Made by a program: the position numbers and the translations under genes. Below, one piece after another: positions 8,325 to 17,068 of a DNA stretch of 41,711 bases (within the stretch, counting starts at the first letter, position 1; every line of letters begins with the position of its first letter). The stretch covers positions 167 to 41,877 of the forward strand of contig NZ_LYUZ01000097.1 in NCBI RefSeq assembly GCF_001679925.1. Direction: 5' to 3'. The DNA is from Leisingera sp. JC1. Its GTDB lineage: Bacteria; Pseudomonadota; Alphaproteobacteria; Rhodobacterales; Rhodobacteraceae. The notes below the pieces were generated by a model. The model saw only the letters and a list, made by a program, of their open reading frames with translations, was not told the DNA's origin and searched no databases.

Positions 8325-9416
8325 TTAGCTCGGTCCGCGACGGTTACCCTTCTTCTGTGGCTGTCCGGCTGCCAGTTCCATGGCGCGGCGTTTGTGGGTG
8401 ACCAGGCTCGGACGGGCCCAGCGATAGTCTTCCTTTTTGGCCAGCATGTGCCAGCACAGCGTGGCGAGCTTTCGGGCCACGGCAACGGCAGCGATCTGAT
8501 GTCCGCGCCGCGCCCTGATACGAATGAAGAATGCCCGCAGCGGACCCGGTGCTTTCGCCGCGGCCCAGGCCGCCTCGACCAGCATGGCGCGGGCATGGCT
8601 GCGGCCGACCTTGCTGATCCGGCCATGGTGGGCAGGCCCCAGACCGGACTGGCGCACACGCGGGTTCAACCCGAAATCGCTCACCAGTTTCTGCAGCGAT
8701 TTGAACCGCTCGATGCTGCAAATCGCCGCCATCAGCCCCGCGGCGACCGCCAGATTGACCCCGGTGATTGTCAGGAGGCGCTGGATCTCTTCGTCCTCCA
8801 AGGCGTCCTGGGCGATGCCGCGGTCGAGTTGGGCAAGGTCTTCTCCGAGCCGGTCAAGCTCGCGGACATAACGCGCAATCGCGGCCCGTTCATCCTCCGG
8901 CATCGGTTGACGCGCCAACCAGTCGCGGCCGCGCTTGTTGAAGAGATCGGCATGCGGGCATTTCGGGATCAGATGCGCATGCAGGATGGCATGCACCTCG
9001 TTCTTGATCCGGGTCCGGTGCCGGACAACCTGATAGCGGCGCTCCACCAGTCTGCGCATCCGTTCCGTCGCCGCATCCGGGGTCCAGATTTCCGGCAGGT
9101 AGCCGGCCGCATGCAGGCTGGCCAGCGTCCCGGCGTCGACCTTGTCGGTCTTCACATGGGCATGGGCGATCGCCTTGATCTGAAGCGGATTGGCAATCAC
9201 CACCCGCTTCACATAGGGCGACAGGATCCGGGACACCGCCATGCAGTTTCTGGTCGCCTCGATCACCACTTCGTCCGTCTTCTTCAGTTGCCGGCCGAAC
9301 CCCTCCAGGGCCGTACGGGTCATCTCGACCCGGCCTTCGTGACGGCTTAAGCCATTCTCCCAGATCACCACCTCCCCGAAGGTGCGGTGGATATCGATGC
9401 CAATCACGCGTCGCAT
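8325..9416 (-). CDS. IS110-family transposase
   Basis: Full-length protein of 363 aa. The N-terminal RuvC-like DEDD domain reads VIGIDIHRTFGEVVIW, then DEVVIEATRNCMAV and VKTDKVDAGTLASL. The C-terminal transposase_20-type domain contains LLTITGVNLAVAAGLMAAI and FKSLQKLVSDFGLNPRVRQSG...RISKVGRSHARAMLVEAAW with the conserved serine region. I start it at the ATG at 9416 because GGGAGG lies 5 bases upstream; 8 further in-frame codons upstream are unlikely. It appears intact, unlike its neighbours. IS110-family elements lack inverted repeats, so the exact ends cannot be set; a noncoding end that could encode a bridge RNA would lie above 9416. Confidence 0.9.
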   Translation of the reverse strand: MRRVIGIDIHRTFGEVVIWENGLSRHEGRVEMTRTALEGFGRQLKKTDEVVIEATRNCMAVSRILSPYVKRVVIANPLQIKAIAHAHVKTDKVDAGTLASLHAAGYLPEIWTPDAATERMRRLVERRYQVVRHRTRIKNEVHAILHAHLIPKCPHADLFNKRGRDWLARQPMPEDERAAIARYVRELDRLGEDLAQLDRGIAQDALEDEEIQRLLTITGVNLAVAAGLMAAICSIERFKSLQKLVSDFGLNPRVRQSGLGPAHHGRISKVGRSHARAMLVEAAWAAAKAPGPLRAFFIRIRARRGHQIAAVAVARKLATLCWHMLAKKEDYRWARPSLVTHKRRAMELAAGQPQKKGNRRGPS

Positions 9417-9654
9417 GCGCGCCTCCCTTGCCAGTGACAAAAAGCGGGAGCGGCGGGCGACACGACAACTACGGATTCGCGCTCTCGGCGCAACCGGGCG
9501 AGTCGCAGAGGCGGCCAGCTACTAACTCGAGCTCGCAGCTCATCGAATGCATCGGCCTGCCCGCACCTTCGTGCTCCCGGTGCCTCTGTTCCGGATGCTC
9601 GCAGTATACACCCTGATCCAAGAATCGTGGCCGAACATCGGCACCGGGATCTTC

Positions 9655-9861
9655 AAACCGGTTACAAATGCCATCGAAAGCCTGAACCGCGTGATCCGGA
9701 AATCAATCAAGACGCGTGGCTCCTTCCCGACCGATGAAGCCGCGACCAAGCTGATCTACCTCGCCATACGAAAATTTGAGAAGGATGGCCGGAACGTCCG
9801 GGAATGGTTTGCGGCCCGCAATCAGTTCGCCAAAATGTTCGGCGAGCGCTTCGACGCTTGA
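9655..9861 (+). pseudogene. IS256-family transposase C-terminal fragment
   Basis: The frame reads VTNAIESLNRVIRKSIKTRGSFPTDEAATKLIYLAIRKFEKDGRNVREWFAARNQFAKMFGERFDA and stops at 9861, the standard C-terminus of one IS256 subgroup including the region of the catalytic Glu (NAIESLNR). Everything upstream of this is missing. It differs in subtype from the fragment at 7764-8090, which should continue with an NPLERLN-type motif, so the two are not halves of one copy. Confidence 0.75.
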
Positions 9862-10176
9862 GTATTTGAAACCGCATGGGCCGGGCCAGATACACAGACT
9901 TCAGGACACTCCCTCATGCTGGTATTCGCGGGACTTGCAACGTTTCGCAAACGCCATCCTTTGTTAAGAGCAGTTTCACCCCTCAAATCACCGCGCCACC
10001 GGCATGAGATAGTTTCTGTACGAGGCCGCACACACGTTCGCCGCGCAGCCACCAATGCCCGTAGGCATTTTATTGAGACCGCGACTCCACTTGTTATCCG
10101 GCCGATCCCGGTGTTTCTCAGCCTGATCCGGATAAAAAGTCTGCCCGTAACCAGTATCAGATGAATGCTGTTTTCG
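9862..10176. other. Intergenic, no gene recognised
   Basis: These 315 bases lie between the IS256 C-terminal fragment and the 3' end of the catabolic operon. I see no coding signature. A small hairpin AATGCC-CGTA-GGCATT followed by TTATT (10054-10074) could be a weak rightward terminator; no clear terminator for the leftward operon was found. Confidence 0.5.
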
Positions 10177-10935
10177 TCAGGCTACCGCTTGCGAACCGGT
10201 GATTTCTATCAGCGAACCGCAAAGATAGGGGGCTTCGTCTGATGCCAGGAAGGCGACAAGAGCGGCAACTTCTTCCGGCTCGCCGATACGCCCGAAGGGC
10301 ACCAGCGCATTGAGCTCCTCCAGAGACCGGCCAGTGCGCGCCAAGTTGCTTTCAAGCATTGGCGTGCGGACTTCCCCCGGGCAGACTGCATTCACCCGGA
10401 TCTTGTCCTTGGCATAGTCGCGGGCAAGGTTCTGTGTGAAAGCGGCCACAGCAGCCTTGGTGGTGTTATATGCGATATGCCCGGGTGCGGGATGCAGTCC
10501 CCATTGCGAGGCGGTGTTGACGATGGCGCCGCCGCCCTGCCGCTGCATATGGGGCACCACAGCTTGGCACATATGGAAAATGGCGTCGACATTGACCTTA
10601 AACGACCGGGACCAGTCCTGTGGCGTCAGCTCCATAAGGGCGCCGCGCCGGTTGATCCCCGCGTTATTGCACAGCACGTCGATGGTCTGACCCGCATTGG
10701 TGATTTCGGCCACGAAATCGTGGATGGCGTCCGCATCGCACAGATCCAATGCCCGGATATCTGCCTGTGCGCCGGTGCCCCGGATCGACGCAGCCAATGC
10801 CTCAGCAGCAACGGCGTTACTGTCGGCAATCCACACGAAGGCGCCTTCGGATGCAAAACGGCGGCAGATTGCATCGCCGATCCCCCCGGCGCCGCCGGTC
10901 ACAATGACAGTCTTGTTTTCGAAACGGTTTGCCAT
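10177..10935 (-). CDS. SDR-family oxidoreductase (FabG-like)
   Basis: Classical short-chain dehydrogenase of 252 aa. It has the nucleotide-binding TGGAGGIG (residues 13-20), CNNAG (about 89-93), the catalytic Ser in TASQWG (143) and YNTTK (Tyr156, Lys160), followed by the NAVCPGEVRTPM motif. The ATG at 10935 follows GAGG by 5 bases; an in-frame GTG at 10941 is an alternative. It begins 2 bases after the upstream SDR stop and is the last gene of the long catabolic operon. It probably oxidises or reduces a hydroxyl group of the operon's substrate or an intermediate; the compound cannot be deduced from sequence. Confidence 0.85.
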   Translation of the reverse strand: MANRFENKTVIVTGGAGGIGDAICRRFASEGAFVWIADSNAVAAEALAASIRGTGAQADIRALDLCDADAIHDFVAEITNAGQTIDVLCNNAGINRRGALMELTPQDWSRSFKVNVDAIFHMCQAVVPHMQRQGGGAIVNTASQWGLHPAPGHIAYNTTKAAVAAFTQNLARDYAKDKIRVNAVCPGEVRTPMLESNLARTGRSLEELNALVPFGRIGEPEEVAALVAFLASDEAPYLCGSLIEITGSQAVA

Positions 10936-10937
10936 GA

Positions 10938-11693
10938 TCACCTCATCTGGCTTGCGCCGTTCACATCGAGAACGGCGCCGGTTAGGGAGTGCTGGGAGCC
11001 TCGCAGCACAAAGGAAACGAGTTCGCCAATTTCCGCTGGTTCCGCCATTTTGCGGATAGGGATGCCCCCTAAAGCGGCCTCAGCGCCATGTTCGGCAATA
11101 TAGGCCTCGGCCATGCTGGTACGGACCCAGCCCGGCGCGATGGCCACGGCGCTAATCCCCTCGCCGCCAAAGCTGCCAGCGATGGACTGCGTCAGATTGA
11201 TGAGCGCAGCCTTGGAGGCGCCATAGGGCATCGCATCCCCCCGGTATCCGCCCTGCCCGGCGCGGGAGGCGATATTGACGATCCTGCCGCCTCCAATGGT
11301 GCGGAAGTGGAGAATGGCCGCCCGGCAGAGTTCCGCAGCGGCATGAAAATTCACCTGCATCTCCCGCGTCCAGATCGTGTGCCAGTCCTCCAGCGGGTCG
11401 TCGACTTTTATGTGGGAGAGGATGCCTGCATTGTTGACCAGAGCGTTGATTTCACCGGCCTTGGCGAGGGCTTCTTGCCACATCACATCAGGCCCTTCTT
11501 TGGTGGAGAGATCGCCCTCGGCACAGAATGCGCCGTTGCCCAGCTCTTCCGCCAAAGTTTCCGCTGCGGCGCGGTTGCGGCCGAAATGCAGGATCAGCCG
11601 GGCTCCTTCCGCGGACAGCTCTCTCGCGATTGCCGCACCGATTGTGCCGGTGGCGCCAGTGACGAGGACAGTCTTTCCAGAAAGCGTTTGCAT
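10938..11693 (-). CDS. SDR-family oxidoreductase
   Basis: Short-chain dehydrogenase of 251 aa: VTGATGTIG cofactor loop, VNNAG, catalytic Ser in NIASRAG, PYGASK (Tyr157, Lys161), and AIAPGWVRTSM. A second possible start five codons upstream (11708) would overlap the proC-like gene; the ATG at 11693, just after the preceding TGA, fits the compact operon. Next-to-last gene of the operon, adjacent to a second classical SDR. The pair might act on two stereoisomers or two successive intermediates; this is inference. Confidence 0.84.
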   Translation of the reverse strand: MQTLSGKTVLVTGATGTIGAAIARELSAEGARLILHFGRNRAAAETLAEELGNGAFCAEGDLSTKEGPDVMWQEALAKAGEINALVNNAGILSHIKVDDPLEDWHTIWTREMQVNFHAAAELCRAAILHFRTIGGGRIVNIASRAGQGGYRGDAMPYGASKAALINLTQSIAGSFGGEGISAVAIAPGWVRTSMAEAYIAEHGAEAALGGIPIRKMAEPAEIGELVSFVLRGSQHSLTGAVLDVNGASQMR

Positions 11694-11694
11694 T

Positions 11695-12495
11695 TCAGAG
11701 CTCTTCATCAGGACAAGACGGAGGTTTTGCCGCCAGCAACCGCGCGGCGACGCTGTCGAGCGCCGCTGTCAGCGCGCTGGTGCCACCTGCACCGGTAAAT
11801 TCGCCATACATCTGCTCGTTAAGCCCTCCGGGAGTGGAGTGTGCCACGCGCAACTCACTGAAGCTTCTGCCTGTGTCCTGTTCCGCGCGCCGGGCAAGGC
11901 CCAGGAAAACACCGGTGAGATAAGCCTGCGCATCCTGTTCGCCGCAGCCTTGCGCGCAGAGCCAGCCTGTTGCTGTTTCAAGCACCCCGAAATAGGTGCC
12001 CATCAGGGCGCTTGCGGAGGCGTAGGCATCAAACTCGGCGATGCTGTCAGCCGTGACGGCGGTGCCCAGGCAGGAAAACAGGCCGGAGATCTGGCCGGAT
12101 GCCGGGTAAAGCACTGTCACACCGCGCCGCTCTGCAACTGCCGGCAGCGGGATGGCACGTGTGATCTCCACCCCGTCACCGATCCAGCTGTGCAGGCGAT
12201 CATGAGTCAAGGTTGCAATCAGGCTGACCACCTTCTGCCGGTTGCGGAACCGTATCGGACGCAGGACCTGTTCCGCTACCTGGGGCAGCACCGCGAGAAA
12301 CACCACATCGGCCTGGTCCGCAATCTGCTGATTGTCCGAGGTAACGCGCACCCGGCCCGATGCCGCAGCCAAGCGGGTGGAAACCTCGCGGCTGCGTTCC
12401 GAGACAATGATCTCGGCAGCCGGGTACTCAGCCGCTATAAGGCCGGTTACGATGGCCTCGGTTATGACACCGGTTCCTATGAAGCCGAGTTTCAT
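11695..12495 (-). CDS. Pyrroline-5-carboxylate reductase-like protein (ProC family)
   Basis: Protein of 266 aa with an N-terminal Rossmann motif MKLGFIGTGVITEAIVTGL and ProC-type blocks VVFLAVLPQ, VVSLIATLT and RAIPLPAV. The C-terminal dimerisation helix region reads AHSTPGGLNEQMYGEF, matching the usual SPGG(T)-type signature. GGAGG precedes the ATG. Biosynthetic ProC reduces P5C to proline; here, inside a catabolic operon with a proline-racemase homologue and a DadA-like oxidase, it more likely reduces or recycles a related cyclic imine. It lies 54 bases after the racemase-like gene. Confidence 0.8.
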   Translation of the reverse strand: MKLGFIGTGVITEAIVTGLIAAEYPAAEIIVSERSREVSTRLAAASGRVRVTSDNQQIADQADVVFLAVLPQVAEQVLRPIRFRNRQKVVSLIATLTHDRLHSWIGDGVEITRAIPLPAVAERRGVTVLYPASGQISGLFSCLGTAVTADSIAEFDAYASASALMGTYFGVLETATGWLCAQGCGEQDAQAYLTGVFLGLARRAEQDTGRSFSELRVAHSTPGGLNEQMYGEFTGAGGTSALTAALDSVAARLLAAKPPSCPDEEL

Positions 12496-12549
12496 GGCGT
12501 TTGGCCTCCTTTCTGCTTATGCCCTGCCCGCTGCTGTCCGACCGGCAGC

Positions 12550-13566
12550 TCAACCGCCCCAGGTGTCGGACAGAGTAAAGCCTTGCGGGAAGGGGTCAGT
12601 CGGATCCAGGCCGATTTGGCTGATGGCATAGATCCAGCACTGTCCGGACACACGGTTTTGTATAGCTGCATAGGGCCCAACCGCGGTTTCGCCGAGAAAT
12701 TCGGTTGTGAACTCCCCGCCGATGATCGAGCGGGAGGTCAGCACGTCGCCTGGTTTCACGCGGCCATCCGCCTGCTGCACAGCCATGTTGGCGTTCGAAC
12801 CGGTCCCGCAGGGCGAGCGGTCCGCACGCCCGGGCCGGAGCGTGGTGCAAGTGCGGATCACCCCGTCGGGATCAATGGAGCGGAACATGACATAAGCCAG
12901 GCCATTAAGCGCAGGAACAGTGGGGTGAGCCGGGTCTTCCACCTCTGCAATCAGATTGCGCAGGGCGACACCCTTCACGGCCAGGTCGCGGGCGTTTTCC
13001 GGTGTGATCGTGAGACCGGTTTGCTCCACATCCACCAGCGCGTAGAAGACGCCGCCAAAGCAGAGGTCATAGGTAACCGCCCCCCATTCCGGGGTCACGA
13101 TCACTGCGCTCTTCTTGGCGACGAAGGAGGGCGGCATATCGAGCGCCACCCGGGTGACCTTGCCGCCTTCGCAAGCGGCCACAGCACGCACCAGCCCCGC
13201 TGCGGTATCGAGTACCACCACGGTTTCCGGCTCCGCCATCTCTTTCATGCCGGTTTCCAGGATGGCCGTCACCGCACACATAGCGTTGGAGCCAGACATC
13301 GCATGCGCCTGATCCGGCTGCAGCACGATGAACCCCGCGTCCGCCTCGGGCGTGGTAGCGGGCAGCAGCAGGCAGAAAGAGCCCGCCGGGTTTCCGCGCG
13401 GCTCGGAACAAAGGAACCGGCGCAGACTGTCGTCCGTCTTGTTCAGATAGTCGAGCTTGTCCGCCATGGTGGCCCCGGGGATATTCAGGACGCCTCCGGT
13501 GACCACGCGGCCGATCTCGCCCGCACAATGAACGTCAACGGTTTGCAAGGTACGTGTCCAGCGCAT
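12550..13566 (-). CDS. Proline racemase superfamily protein (hydroxyproline 2-epimerase-like)
   Basis: Protein of 338 aa of the proline racemase / 4-hydroxyproline epimerase / trans-3-hydroxyproline dehydratase superfamily. The two catalytic positions can be read: the first, usually Cys in MCGHG, is Ser91 here (AMSGSN); the second is Cys253 in DRSPCGTGSN with Asp249 before it. A Ser/Cys pair is known for some hydroxyproline 2-epimerases of this superfamily and argues against a trans-3-hydroxyproline dehydratase, which has Thr at the second position. In this operon it would convert an L-hydroxyproline-type substrate to the D-epimer for the DadA-like oxidase. The start at 13566 lies 4 bases after the aldehyde dehydrogenase stop. 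Confidence 0.82.
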   Translation of the reverse strand: MRWTRTLQTVDVHCAGEIGRVVTGGVLNIPGATMADKLDYLNKTDDSLRRFLCSEPRGNPAGSFCLLLPATTPEADAGFIVLQPDQAHAMSGSNAMCAVTAILETGMKEMAEPETVVVLDTAAGLVRAVAACEGGKVTRVALDMPPSFVAKKSAVIVTPEWGAVTYDLCFGGVFYALVDVEQTGLTITPENARDLAVKGVALRNLIAEVEDPAHPTVPALNGLAYVMFRSIDPDGVIRTCTTLRPGRADRSPCGTGSNANMAVQQADGRVKPGDVLTSRSIIGGEFTTEFLGETAVGPYAAIQNRVSGQCWIYAISQIGLDPTDPFPQGFTLSDTWGG

Positions 13567-13570
13567 TGCA

Positions 13571-15049
13571 TCAGTCCTTGATGTACCAGCCCCAGGGCTT
13601 GGAGCGGTCGTAGGCGGTAATCTGCTTTGTTTCCAGGTAGTTGTTCAGCCCCCATTCGCCCAGCTCACGGCCAATGCCGGATTGTTTGTAGCCGCCCCAG
13701 GGCGCTTCGGTGAATGTGGGCTGCGAGCAGTTGACCCAGACGATTCCGGCCCGGAAGGCGCGGGCCACGCGGTTGGCGCGCTCCAGATCATTGGACATGA
13801 CGGCTGCGCCCAGCCCGAAGCGGGAGTCATTTGCCAAAGCGACTGCTTCCTCCTCGGTCGTGAAGGGGCGGATGCAAACGACTGGACCGAAGATCTCTTC
13901 GTTCCAGATCCAGCTCTCCGTTGCCACATCGGCAAAGACGGTGGGTTCCACATAGCAGCCGTGCTCCAGCCCCGCAGGCACGCCGCCGCCGCAAACCAGC
14001 TTGGCGCCCTCAGCCTTGCCGCGTTCGATGGCGGCGAGCACTTTCTCGTGCTGGCCCTGGCTGACAAGCGGCCCCAGCAGTACACCGTTCTCCAGCCCGT
14101 GGCCGATCTTGATCTTCTGCGCCTCTTCCTTGAGCCGGGCCATCAGCGGTTCATAGATGGCCTCCTCGATCAAAACCCGGGAAGTGGCAGAGCACACCTC
14201 GCCCTGGTTCCAGAAGATACCAAACATGATCCATTCCACGGCTTCGTCGATATCCGCATCACCGAAGACCACCATCGGAGACTTGCCTCCCAGCTCCAGG
14301 CTGACGGTTTTGATCTCTTGGGCGGCCGTGGCCATGATGCGGGCACCCGTGGGCACAGATCCGGTAAACGCCAGCTTGTCCACACCGGGGTGTTCGGTCA
14401 GCGGCTGGCCGGCCTCAGGGCCAAAGCCGGTAACGATATTCAGAACCCCTGCGGGCAAACCTGCTGCAGTGGCGATTTCGCCCAGTTCCAGCGCCGTAAG
14501 CGGGGTCAATTCGGAGGGCTTCAGCACCATGGTACAGCCTGCAGCCAGCGCCGGGGCTACCTTCCACGAAGCCATGAGCATCGGGAAATTCCAGGGAATA
14601 ATGGCGCCTGCAACGCCTACCGGCTCCTTGACTGCCTTGGCAGTGAATTCGGCCATCGGCAGTTCGATGTCCTGTTCGGCGCTGTTGTCCAGCCGCTCGG
14701 CCAGGCCCGCGTAGAAGTGGAAGCAGCCGGCGGTGTCTTCGATATCCCAGACCGCCTCCGGCAGGGGCTTGCCGTTGTCACGGACTTCCAGACGGGCGAG
14801 TTCATCGGTGCGGCGGGTGATTTCATCGCCCATCTTGCGCAGGATCGCAGCGCGCTCGGCGCCGCTCATCCGCGGCCAGGGGTCGGTGTCGAAGGCCGCA
14901 CGGGCCGCTTTGACGGCTGCATCAATGTCTGCTGCAGCCCCCCGCGCAACCTGGTGAAATGCCTCGCGGTTCGAGGGATCCACCACATCGAAAATTTCGC
15001 CCGAGGCGGCAGCGGTCCATTTGCCATTGATGAAAAGCTGGTTCTTCAT
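13571..15049 (-). CDS. Aldehyde dehydrogenase (betaine-aldehyde/semialdehyde type)
   Basis: NAD(P)-dependent aldehyde dehydrogenase of 492 aa. Visible are IIPWNFPMLMASWK, the nucleotide site FTGSVPTG, catalytic Glu252 in LELGGKSP and catalytic Cys286 in NQGEVCSATSR. The C-terminus PWGGYKQSGIGRELG...NYLETKQIT recalls betaine-aldehyde and aminoaldehyde dehydrogenases. In this operon the expected substrate is 2-oxoglutarate semialdehyde (final step of trans-4-hydroxyproline breakdown); oxidation of a betaine aldehyde is the alternative given the choline-sulfatase-like neighbour. AAGGA precedes the ATG by 7 bases; it is 10 bases after the upstream SDR gene. Confidence 0.88.
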   Translation of the reverse strand: MKNQLFINGKWTAAASGEIFDVVDPSNREAFHQVARGAAADIDAAVKAARAAFDTDPWPRMSGAERAAILRKMGDEITRRTDELARLEVRDNGKPLPEAVWDIEDTAGCFHFYAGLAERLDNSAEQDIELPMAEFTAKAVKEPVGVAGAIIPWNFPMLMASWKVAPALAAGCTMVLKPSELTPLTALELGEIATAAGLPAGVLNIVTGFGPEAGQPLTEHPGVDKLAFTGSVPTGARIMATAAQEIKTVSLELGGKSPMVVFGDADIDEAVEWIMFGIFWNQGEVCSATSRVLIEEAIYEPLMARLKEEAQKIKIGHGLENGVLLGPLVSQGQHEKVLAAIERGKAEGAKLVCGGGVPAGLEHGCYVEPTVFADVATESWIWNEEIFGPVVCIRPFTTEEEAVALANDSRFGLGAAVMSNDLERANRVARAFRAGIVWVNCSQPTFTEAPWGGYKQSGIGRELGEWGLNNYLETKQITAYDRSKPWGWYIKD

Positions 15050-15059
15050 TGATCTGTCC

Positions 15060-15761
15060 TTACATGCTGCGCGTTACACCGCCGTCCACCCGCAGGCTTT
15101 GGCCAGTGATATAGCTGCTGTCGTCAGACAGCAGGAACGCTGCTGCCTTTCCCTGTTCTTCGGCCCGGCCCAGCCGTTTCAAAGAGGACAGCCCGGCGAA
15201 CTTCTCCGGAAGGTCGAGGCTGTCGGTAAAGCCGGGCAGCAGGCAGTTCATGCGGATGTTCGAGACGCCGTAACGGTCTGAATAAAGCTTGGCGAAAGAC
15301 GAAACACCCACGCGGTAAACGCTGGATGTCGGGAACATCAGACTGGGCTCGAAAGCGGAATAGGTGGTGATGCAGACGATCGAACCGCCACCCTGCCGTT
15401 CCATGACCGGAGTGACCAGCTTGGCCATGCGGATGACAGGCTTCAGCACCATGTCATTAGCCTTGTCCCAATCCTCTTCGGTAATTTCCAGCAGATCGCC
15501 CTTAGGCGGCCCCCCGACATGGATCAGCACCGCATCAATGGGGCCATAGGCGGACATCGTCATATCGAACAATGCCTGGGTGTCCGAGGCATTCTCGGCG
15601 ACACCCCGGCACGCGACACCATCCAGTTCTGCTGCCAGTTTCTCACAGCTGTCTGACGGTGACATCAGAGCCAACTGGTAGCCACGTCCGTGCATTTCGC
15701 GGGCAGCCGCCGCTCCCATTCCGCGGCCGCCCCCTACGATCATGCAAACTCTATCGCTCAT
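15060..15761 (-). CDS. Atypical SDR-fold protein lacking YxxxK
   Basis: Protein of 233 aa with an SDR Rossmann fold: VGGGRGMG at residues 9-16, C-terminal LLPGFTDSL and ITGQSLRVDGG. The catalytic tetrad is degenerate. Where YxxxK is expected the sequence reads VYRVGV (Tyr149, then Val153 in place of Lys), and the NNAG motif is HVGG. A divergent SDR subgroup with this kind of active site exists, so the gene is probably not just decayed, but ordinary dehydrogenase chemistry is doubtful. GAGGAG lies close before the ATG. It sits between the DadA-like and aldehyde dehydrogenase genes with short gaps of about 10 bases. Confidence 0.82.
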   Translation of the reverse strand: MSDRVCMIVGGGRGMGAAAAREMHGRGYQLALMSPSDSCEKLAAELDGVACRGVAENASDTQALFDMTMSAYGPIDAVLIHVGGPPKGDLLEITEEDWDKANDMVLKPVIRMAKLVTPVMERQGGGSIVCITTYSAFEPSLMFPTSSVYRVGVSSFAKLYSDRYGVSNIRMNCLLPGFTDSLDLPEKFAGLSSLKRLGRAEEQGKAAAFLLSDDSSYITGQSLRVDGGVTRSM

Positions 15762-15773
15762 TCCGGTATCTCC

Positions 15774-17009
15774 TCAAAAGCGGGTGATGCTGTAGGGGGA
15801 CATGTCGAGCGCAGGCGCCGCCCCCGTGATCAGATCCGTCATCAGCCGCGCGCTGGTGGCGGCATAGGTCAAGCCAAGATGGCCGTGGCCAGTGGAATAG
15901 AACACGCCGGGCGTTTTGGCCGAGGCCGACATCAGGGGCACGGTGTCGGGAAACGCCGGCCGGTGCCCCATCCATTCACTGGTGGTTTTCAGCTGCAATC
16001 CAGGCAAGGCTTCCCTGGCGCGCTTCACCGTGATTTTTGCGCGCCTGTAGTCGGGCGGCGCATCCAGCCCGGCCATTTCGACGGTTCCGCCGACGCGGAT
16101 GCCGCCTGCGGTTGGGCTCACCATAAAGGCTTTGGCAGGCCAGATAACCGAGTGCCGGAGCGTCAGGCCTGGCTCCATGATTTGGGTATGGTAGCCCCGT
16201 TCGGTCTCCAGCGGCATCGGCTCATCCAGAAGTTTCGAAAGCCGCGCCGTGAAAGCGCCTGCGCAAAGCACCACCTCATCCGCTGCAACAGATGTGCCGT
16301 CATCGAGCTGCACGGAATTGATCCGGCTGGATCGCCCGAAGCCGGTTACAGCGGCGCGCAGAACCTCCCCGCCTGCCGCTGTGAACCGCTCAATCAACCG
16401 CATGACGATGGCGAAGGGATCGCGCACCGTGCGGTTGTCGGGTAAAAGGATGGCTTTACTGATCTTCGCATCAATCGCAGGCTCAAGCGCCTCAAGTGCT
16501 TTTCTGTCCAGAATTTCGTAACCGAACCCGTGGCGGTCGAGCATGGCGATCCGCTCGGCATCTGCCCGGAATTCTGCCTCATCGGCATAAAGTGTCAGGC
16601 AGCCCGTTTCTGATATGTGACCCGCCAGCCCGATTTCGGACAAGAGTGCCTCCGTGTCGGACAAGGACTGGTGGCACAATGCCGCCCCGGCTTGTTCCAA
16701 AGCGCGCACGCGGGAAGGAAGACTGGCTGTCATAAATCTGGCAAACCAGGGGATCAGATGCGGCATGTAACCAGGACGTACTCTGATCGGACCTTCGGGA
16801 TCCATCAGCCAGCCCGGCATCTGCCGCCACACCGCCGGGCGGGCGACCGGCATAAACTCACTCACCGCGATCGAGGCCATATTGCCAAACGATGCCCCCG
16901 ACCCGGGTTCTTCCGGGTCGATGAGTGTGACACGGCGTCCGCGTTTCTGCAGCTCATATGCCAGCGCGGACCCGATAATCCCCGCGCCTATGATCACAGT
17001 CTTGTTCAT
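15774..17009 (-). CDS. FAD-dependent D-amino-acid dehydrogenase (DadA-like; D-hydroxyproline oxidase candidate)
   Basis: FAD-dependent oxidoreductase (DAO/DadA family) of 411 aa. The N-terminus carries the dinucleotide site VIIGAGIIGSALAYELQKRG (residues 5-24) ending in an acidic LIDPEEPG. FAD-domain features include GSGASFGNMA, VVLCAGAFTARL, and the C-terminal STGHGHLGLTYAATSARL. DadA-type enzymes oxidise D-amino acids to imino acids; in hydroxyproline pathways the homologue oxidises cis-4-hydroxy-D-proline to the pyrroline-4-hydroxy-2-carboxylate. Placement beside an epimerase homologue and a DHDPS-family lyase supports that role. No membrane segment beyond the Rossmann helix is apparent. 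Confidence 0.87.
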   Translation of the reverse strand: MNKTVIIGAGIIGSALAYELQKRGRRVTLIDPEEPGSGASFGNMASIAVSEFMPVARPAVWRQMPGWLMDPEGPIRVRPGYMPHLIPWFARFMTASLPSRVRALEQAGAALCHQSLSDTEALLSEIGLAGHISETGCLTLYADEAEFRADAERIAMLDRHGFGYEILDRKALEALEPAIDAKISKAILLPDNRTVRDPFAIVMRLIERFTAAGGEVLRAAVTGFGRSSRINSVQLDDGTSVAADEVVLCAGAFTARLSKLLDEPMPLETERGYHTQIMEPGLTLRHSVIWPAKAFMVSPTAGGIRVGGTVEMAGLDAPPDYRRAKITVKRAREALPGLQLKTTSEWMGHRPAFPDTVPLMSASAKTPGVFYSTGHGHLGLTYAATSARLMTDLITGAAPALDMSPYSITRF

Positions 17010-17068
17010 GTGTGTCGCATCCGAAAGAGGCGGGGGCAGCCTCAGGGCCGCCCCCAGTCGGGGAGAGA

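Noticed and set aside
7764-9861. A single IS256 element interrupted by the IS110 element
   Set aside because: The N-side fragment and the C-side fragment belong to different IS256 subgroups (HST-type versus NAIESLNR-type), and neither junction continues the other.
11377-13581. Long plus-strand open frame of 734 codons
   Set aside because: It is antisense to the SDR, ProC-like and racemase-like genes, has Cys/His/Arg-rich low-information sequence and no family motif. High-GC shadow frame.
13682-15052. Plus-strand open frame of 456 codons
   Set aside because: Antisense to the aldehyde dehydrogenase gene, which has all catalytic motifs; no recognisable domain on the plus strand.
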